From an uncultured Veillonella sp. (GTDB lineage: Bacteria; Bacillota; Negativicutes; Veillonellales; Veillonellaceae), in assembly GCA_902466275.1 (NCBI GenBank), contig CABQQJ010000015.1, positions 1 to 8,924 on the forward strand: a stretch of 8,924 bases of DNA, written 5' to 3'. The position numbers and the translations under genes are program-made. The notes under the pieces were generated by a model. That model was given only the letters and a program-made list of their open reading frames with translations. It did no database searches and was not told the DNA's origin. Shown piece by piece: positions 5,234-8,924 of the stretch. The first letter of the stretch is position 1; each line of letters starts with the position of its first letter.

Positions 5234-6280
5234 ATGAGCGAATTACTATTTAATGAACTCCCTAGACCGACATTCAGATGGTTGCGCGTTAATCATACTG
5301 TAAGCTCTCTAGCTGGAGAAGATACAGCGGTACAATCCATCGCTGTGGAAGCTAATAAAGATATACTTTCACCATTACCTGTTGGTACAGCATTACTAGA
5401 TGGTAATTATGAAGGTGCTAATAAAGAAGCTGTTCATGTATTAGTTGAAAAAGCGGAAGGCTATGCTATCAATGTGCCTGCTAAGGCGAAAGAAGTTGTA
5501 GGCATCCGCATTGATGCTAATGCTCGTGTGGCAAACCGTTTCCAATTTATCGTTGGTGAAGGTGCTGAGCTAGAAGTACAATTCTATGTAACTGGTTCTG
5601 GCGATGCATTGACAAATGTTAGCTATTTAAACGAATACGATGTGAAAGAAGCTGGTAAGGTTGTAGTAAAAAAGGTAAATCTTTTGCCTGAACATGTACA
5701 ACATATCGAGCATCGATACACTAAATTAGAAGAAAAAGCAGATGTAGAATACATCAATATTGAAATTGGTGGCAGTGAAAACATCTTGAATTACTATCAT
5801 GATTTAGTAGGTCAAGAATCCCGTATGGTTCATGACATTACTTATCTTGGTAATAAAGAGCAAAAATTTGATATTTCTATGGTTATGAGTCATGGTGGTA
5901 AAAAATCATTTAGTGATATTCATACCTTAGGTGCTCTTAGTGGCAATTCTAAAAAATCCTTCAGAGGGACCCTTGATTTCCTTAATGGAGCAACAGCTTC
6001 TGAAGGTGCGGAAGAAGATACTTGCTTATTGTTAGATCCAACTGTAAAATCTGTTTCGTTACCACTTTTATTGTGTAAAGAAGATAATGTAGTTGGTAAT
6101 CATGCAGCAAGTGCAGGCCAAATTGATCATAATAAATTGTTCTATATCATGAGCCGTGGCTTTAGTGAAGTAGAAGCAAAACATATCATTGTTGAATCTA
6201 TGATTCGACCTATTATTGATCGCATTGGTGATGAAACGATTGAAGAAGCAGCGTTAGCAGCTGTACGTAATAAAATTTAA
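5234..6280 (+). CDS. sufD: SufD, Fe-S cluster scaffold partner of SufB
   Basis: SufD is the SufB paralogue that completes the SufBC2D complex and helps iron entry. The 348-residue protein has a beta-helix core. Its C-terminal DNVVGNHAASAGQIDHNKLFYIMSRGFSEVEAK segment carries H290, matching the SufD His (H360 in E. coli) proposed to bind the cluster with SufB. C281 (LLCKEDNV) lies just before it. At 348 residues it is shorter than E. coli SufD (423) and B. subtilis SufD (about 437). Most of the difference is in the N-terminal helical region, so the function is probably kept. AAGGAGGA (5223-5230) overlaps the sufB stop and lies 3 bases before ATG, and the gap to sufB is 9 bp. Confidence 0.93.
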   Translation: MSELLFNELPRPTFRWLRVNHTVSSLAGEDTAVQSIAVEANKDILSPLPVGTALLDGNYEGANKEAVHVLVEKAEGYAINVPAKAKEVVGIRIDANARVANRFQFIVGEGAELEVQFYVTGSGDALTNVSYLNEYDVKEAGKVVVKKVNLLPEHVQHIEHRYTKLEEKADVEYINIEIGGSENILNYYHDLVGQESRMVHDITYLGNKEQKFDISMVMSHGGKKSFSDIHTLGALSGNSKKSFRGTLDFLNGATASEGAEEDTCLLLDPTVKSVSLPLLLCKEDNVVGNHAASAGQIDHNKLFYIMSRGFSEVEAKHIIVESMIRPIIDRIGDETIEEAALAAVRNKI

Positions 6281-6292
6281 AGAGGCGTTTTT

Positions 6293-7522
6293 ATGAGACC
6301 AATTGCAGAAGCATACAAAGACTTTCCTATATTACATAAAGAGCATAATGGGCATCGTGTTATCTATTTAGATAGCGGTGCTACTGCACAAATTCCACAG
6401 TCCGTAATTGACCGTGTTGTGGAACATATGACACAACGTAATGGTAACCCACATCGTGGTTCTCATATTTTAGCCATTGAAGCATCTGAAGACTATGAAA
6501 ATGCACGGGATCGCGTAGTTGAATTTATCAATGCTCGTGAACGCGAAGAGGTTATATTTACACGTAATAGTACGGAGTCAATGAACTTGATTGCCCACAG
6601 CTATGGCCTTCATAATGTGAAAAAAGGTGACAAGATTGTCATTACTGTTGCTGAACATCATGCGAATCTTGTAACATGGCAATATGTGGCAGAACAGACG
6701 GGGGCAACCTTAGAATACATGTATCTTGATGAACATGGGCACTTAAAAGATGGTGAAATCAATAAAATTGATGAAAAGACTAAAATTGTTGCTTTCGCTC
6801 ATGTTAGTAACGTGCTTGGTATGGAATTCCCAGTAAAAGAATTAACTGAGAAGGCTCACTCTGTAGGTGCTATTGTTGTTCTAGACGGTGCTCAATCTAC
6901 ACCTCATAAAAAAATTGACGTACAAGCATTGGATTGCGATTTCTTCGTATTCTCTGGCCATAAAATGTGTGCATCTCAAGGGATTGGTGTACTATACGGT
7001 AAACGTGAATTATTAGAAGCTATGCCTCCATTTCTATTGGGTGGAGATATGATTGAGTATGTAAAAGAACAAACTGCTACATTCAATGAGCTTCCATATA
7101 AGTTTGAGGCAGGTACTCCAAATGCTGATGGTGCCGTTTCCTTGCATGCAGCTATTGATTATTTGGAATCCTTTGGAATGGATGCTATAGAAGCCTATGA
7201 AGAGGAGTTAGTAGCTTATATTCTTCCTAAGATTGTTGAATTGCCACATGTCCATGTTATTGGTTCTCAAAATCCTAAGGAAAAACATGGCGTAATTGCG
7301 TTCACTGTAGATGATGTACATCCTCATGATGTAGCTACAATTTTGGATTCTAAGGGCATTTGTGTTCGTTCCGGTCACCACTGTGCACAACCATTAGGTG
7401 CATTCTACAATGTATCTGCATCTACTCGTTTAAGTATGTACTTATACACTCGCAAGGAAGATTTAGACGCATTCCTTGAAGTATTAAAGACTGTTCGTTC
7501 AGTAATGGGTTTTAAAGATTAG
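6293..7522 (+). CDS. sufS: SufS, cysteine desulfurase
   Basis: SufS is a PLP enzyme that turns L-cysteine into L-alanine and holds the sulfur as a persulfide. The 409-residue length is typical of group II (SufS/CsdA) enzymes. Visible are AEHHANLVTW with the cofactor-stacking histidine (H122/H123) and VLDGAQSTPH (D198, Q201). SGHKMCASQGIGVLYG holds PLP lysine K224. RSGHHCAQPL holds catalytic C364 on the long-loop type, and STRLSMYLY holds R379, expected to bind the substrate carboxylate. DDVHPHD supplies H345, in the position of B. subtilis SufS H342, which swaps in as a zinc ligand when SufU docks. That fits sufU being the next gene. AAAGAGGC lies 6-7 bases before ATG, and the gap to sufD is 12 bp. 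Confidence 0.96.
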   Translation: MRPIAEAYKDFPILHKEHNGHRVIYLDSGATAQIPQSVIDRVVEHMTQRNGNPHRGSHILAIEASEDYENARDRVVEFINAREREEVIFTRNSTESMNLIAHSYGLHNVKKGDKIVITVAEHHANLVTWQYVAEQTGATLEYMYLDEHGHLKDGEINKIDEKTKIVAFAHVSNVLGMEFPVKELTEKAHSVGAIVVLDGAQSTPHKKIDVQALDCDFFVFSGHKMCASQGIGVLYGKRELLEAMPPFLLGGDMIEYVKEQTATFNELPYKFEAGTPNADGAVSLHAAIDYLESFGMDAIEAYEEELVAYILPKIVELPHVHVIGSQNPKEKHGVIAFTVDDVHPHDVATILDSKGICVRSGHHCAQPLGAFYNVSASTRLSMYLYTRKEDLDAFLEVLKTVRSVMGFKD

Positions 7523-7536
7523 GAGAATTACCACTA

Positions 7537-7962
7537 ATGGAAATGGATCAATTATATACGGAACTTATTTTGGAACATAACCAAGATAAACGTAATAAAC
7601 ATGAGTTAACTGAATTCACAACTTCTGAACATGGTCATAACCCTAGTTGTGGTGATGATCTAACATTACAACTCAATGTAGTAGATGGTATCATTAAAGA
7701 TGCTGCATATACAGGTTCTGGCTGTGCTATTAGCCAAGCATCTGCATCTATGATGATTGATATTATTAAGGGCAAATCCGTTGAGGAAGCGCTTCGTTTG
7801 GTTGAAATTTTCTTAGGTATGATTAAAAAAGAGATTACCGATGAAAATGAGTTAGAAGAATTAGAAGATGCTATGGCTCTACAAAATATTTCTAACATGC
7901 CAGCACGTGTAAAATGTGCAGTTCTTGCATGGCATACATTGAAAGAGGCTTTAAAGAAATAA
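7537..7962 (+). CDS. sufU: SufU, zinc-dependent sulfur acceptor of SufS
   Basis: SufU receives the persulfide from SufS and passes sulfur to SufBCD. The IscU-like fold binds zinc rather than a cluster. The 141-residue protein keeps all four zinc ligands: C38 and D40 in NPSCGDD, C63 in GSGCAIS and C127 in RVKCAVL. These match C41, D43, C66 and C128 of B. subtilis SufU. SufU has an insert relative to IscU between the second and third cysteines, and here that region is residues 80-120 (IFLGMIKKEITDENELEELE). AGGAGA (7521-7526) starts on the sufS stop and lies 10 bases before ATG 7537. A second ATG at 7543 is too far from it. The gap to sufS is 14 bp. No SufE or SufA is present in the window. Confidence 0.95.
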   Translation: MEMDQLYTELILEHNQDKRNKHELTEFTTSEHGHNPSCGDDLTLQLNVVDGIIKDAAYTGSGCAISQASASMMIDIIKGKSVEEALRLVEIFLGMIKKEITDENELEELEDAMALQNISNMPARVKCAVLAWHTLKEALKK

Positions 7963-7963
7963 T

Positions 7964-8647
7964 ATGAAGAAAACGATATTATTTGATTTAGATGGAACTT
8001 TAACTGACTCTCAAGAAGGTATTCTTAAAAGCATTAAATTTGCATTGGAACATTTCGGTTATACTGTACCTGATGAAGAAACATTACAATTGTTCTTAGG
8101 ACCACCATTGGTAGATGCTTTCCAAGAACATTGTGGTATGACTTTTGAGCAAGCCGAAGAAACATACTTCAAGTTTCGTGAGCGGTATGGAACAATTGGT
8201 AAGTTTGAAAATACAGTATATCCAAATATTGTAGACTTATTGGCTAAATGCAAAACTGAACAATATACTATAGCTGTAGCTACTGCAAAACCAGAACATT
8301 ATGCTAAAGATATTCTTGATCACTTTGAATTGACACCATACTTTGATGTTATTGTTGGTGCTAATTACGAAGCGGGATTGTTACACAAAAAAGAAATTCT
8401 TGAAAAAGCTCTCACGCTATGTGGTAACCCGTTAACTGATGAAAATGGTCGTCGATTGACATTCATGGTTGGAGATCGTAAGTACGATGTAGAAGCAGCT
8501 AATGAACTTGGCTGTATCTCCATCGGTGTTACCTATGGTTACGGTACGGAATCTGAGTTAAAAGAAGCGGATGCCGAATATATCTGTGATGATGTTGATG
8601 AGATTGCTGATGTTCTCAATCTTGAAGAAATGATGGTTCGTAGATAA
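7964..8647 (+). CDS. HAD superfamily hydrolase, phosphoglycolate phosphatase-like
   Basis: This is a probable cytoplasmic phosphatase of HAD subfamily IA. The 227-residue protein has motif I FDLDGTLTDS with nucleophile D8 and acid D10, and motif II VAT at 105-107 (T107). Motif III has a lysine at 142/143, and motif IV GDRKYD has D171 and D175. The alpha-helical cap at about 15-90 includes LGPPL, common in Gph/PpaX-like and 5'-nucleotidase-like proteins of Firmicutes. The true substrate (phosphoglycolate, nucleotide or pyrophosphate) cannot be read from sequence. It starts 1 bp after the sufU stop and has no ribosome site at normal distance; the nearest AGAGG is 15 bases away at 7944-7948. Translation is likely coupled to sufU. 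A direct role in Fe-S assembly is not established. Confidence 0.88.
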   Translation: MKKTILFDLDGTLTDSQEGILKSIKFALEHFGYTVPDEETLQLFLGPPLVDAFQEHCGMTFEQAEETYFKFRERYGTIGKFENTVYPNIVDLLAKCKTEQYTIAVATAKPEHYAKDILDHFELTPYFDVIVGANYEAGLLHKKEILEKALTLCGNPLTDENGRRLTFMVGDRKYDVEAANELGCISIGVTYGYGTESELKEADAEYICDDVDEIADVLNLEEMMVRR

Positions 8648-8681
8648 GCTGTCTATAGATAAATCACATATTAACCTAAAT

Positions 8682-8712
8682 AAAAAGCTAGAGGATTTTC
8701 TCTAGCTTTTTT
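8682..8712 (+). terminator. Terminator of the suf-HAD operon
   Basis: AAAAAGCTAGAG (8682-8693) pairs perfectly with 8700-8711 around a 6-base loop and ends in a run of six T residues. It begins 35 bp after the HAD stop codon and closes the suf operon. Confidence 0.9.
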
Positions 8713-8732
8713 GTATGTCTATTTGTTCTTTA

Positions 8733-8767
8733 TATTGTTATGATATGGATATAGTGATATAACAATA
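8733..8767. repeat. AT-rich 9-bp inverted repeat between the two terminators
   Basis: TATTGTTAT (8733-8741) and ATAACAATA (8759-8767) are perfect inverse copies 17 bases apart, followed by TATTTT. It may be a weak extra terminator or chance in AT-rich DNA. Confidence 0.35.
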
Positions 8768-8783
8768 ATATTTTCATCTAATA

Positions 8784-8861
8784 AAAAGGACTAACCATGA
8801 ACTGCACCCCAAAAATTGGACACAATTTTTGGAGGTGCAGTTCAAATAGGTTAGTCCTTTT
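8784..8861. terminator. Outer 13-bp stem, likely bidirectional terminator of a convergent minus-strand gene
   Basis: AAAAGGACTAACC (8784-8796) and GGTTAGTCCTTTT (8849-8861) are perfect inverse copies. On either strand the stem ends with a T run, as in a terminator shared by convergent genes. The minus-strand frame stops at 8865, just before it. Its loop is filled by a separate 47-bp palindrome. Confidence 0.65.
8798..8844. mobile_element. 47-bp palindrome of two IS3/IS150-like terminal repeats (solo-IR or MITE-like)
   Basis: TGAACTGCACC (8798-8808) then CCAAAAATTG (8809-8818), loop GACA, then CAATTTTTGG (8823-8832), a bulged A and GGTGCAGTTCA (8834-8844). Each arm, read inward, begins TGAACTGCACC and runs into CAAAAATTG. 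This resembles IS3-family (IS150 group) ends, which begin TG-x-ACTG and contain CCCCAAAA and GGACA. The two ends point outward with no transposase between them. It could be the collapsed remnant of an IS or a tiny mobile repeat. No clear target-site duplication is visible. The family link is from memory, not a search. Confidence 0.5.
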
Positions 8862-8864
8862 AGG

Positions 8865-8924
8865 TTATTTTTTTAGGCCACTTTTTTTAGCTAACGTTTT
8901 GATAACCTTAGCACTTTGTTTTTT
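8865..8924 (-). CDS. C-terminal end of an unidentified minus-strand ORF, cut by window edge
   Basis: Read on the minus strand, a frame open to the window edge ends ...VIKTLAKKSGLKK followed by TAA (8865-8867), 19 residues in view, very lysine-rich. A terminator-like stem lies immediately after the stop, which supports a real gene end. Another minus-strand frame is open almost as far, so the frame choice is uncertain. Too little is visible to assign a family. Confidence 0.35.
   Translation of the reverse strand, partial: KKQSAKVIKTLAKKSGLKK

Noticed and set aside
7208..7390. Minus-strand 60-codon frame inside sufS, and similar short antisense frames in lysA, sufC, sufU and the HAD gene
   Set aside because: All lie opposite well-supported genes, with compositions expected of complementary reading and no supporting signals.
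8797..8924. Plus-strand ATG with AAAGGA 6 bases upstream, open to the window end
   Set aside because: The start lies in the nested palindrome, and the frame reads through both repeat arms and antisense to the minus-strand ORF. The translation matches no family I know. The ribosome-site match is part of the terminator stem.
1..8924. CRISPR array, tRNA or rRNA genes
   Set aside because: No regularly spaced repeats and no tRNA- or rRNA-like sequence were seen on either strand by eye.

Overview
The window looks like the chromosome of a low-GC member of the Firmicutes/Bacillota, most likely a Veillonella-type Negativicute. That placement is inferred from AT-rich codon use, strong AGGAGG-type ribosome sites and the sufC-B-D-S-U gene order. 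It is not proven by a marker gene.

Left part (1-790): the C-terminal half of a TnpB (IS200/IS605 OrfB family) RNA-guided nuclease enters from the left edge. It is followed by the element's non-coding right end, with a terminal hairpin and a TTCAC end at 650-654. This region should encode the omega (guide) RNA. About 20 bp beyond the element is a good ribosome site and a 15-codon stretch resembling the start of glutaminyl-tRNA synthetase (glnS). It runs straight into a perfect 16-bp terminator hairpin, so it looks like a deletion remnant.

Middle left (791-2981): an AT-rich intergenic stretch holds a consensus promoter (TTGACA-17-TATAAT) with an inverted repeat at the predicted start point. 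This drives doxX, a small four-helix membrane protein gene. A strong hairpin terminator sits only 17 bp before lysA (diaminopimelate decarboxylase). After lysA come a second promoter (TTGCTA-17-TATAAT) and, about 40 bp past its start point, a GC-rich terminator. That pair could make a short RNA or a terminated leader ahead of the suf genes.

Core (3063-8647): a compact operon sufC-sufB-sufD-sufS-sufU plus a HAD phosphatase gene, with gaps of 1-14 bp. SufS takes sulfur from cysteine, SufU (a zinc protein) accepts the persulfide, and the SufBCD ATPase-scaffold complex builds Fe-S clusters. The annotated-looking GTG start of sufC lies inside the Shine-Dalgarno sequence, so the TTG at 3063 is the better start. 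The HAD gene starts 1 bp after sufU with no good ribosome site, suggesting translational coupling. A clear terminator closes the operon.

Right end (8648-8924): a nested palindrome is the most unusual structure here. A 13-bp terminator-like stem encloses a 47-bp near-perfect palindrome. The arms of that palindrome look like two IS3-family (IS150-like) terminal repeats joined with no transposase between them. Beyond it, a short lysine-rich reading frame on the minus strand runs off the window.

No wholly new system is evident. The points most worth checking are the glnS-like remnant beside the TnpB element, the palindromic mini-element inside a terminator, and the short promoter-terminator unit before suf.
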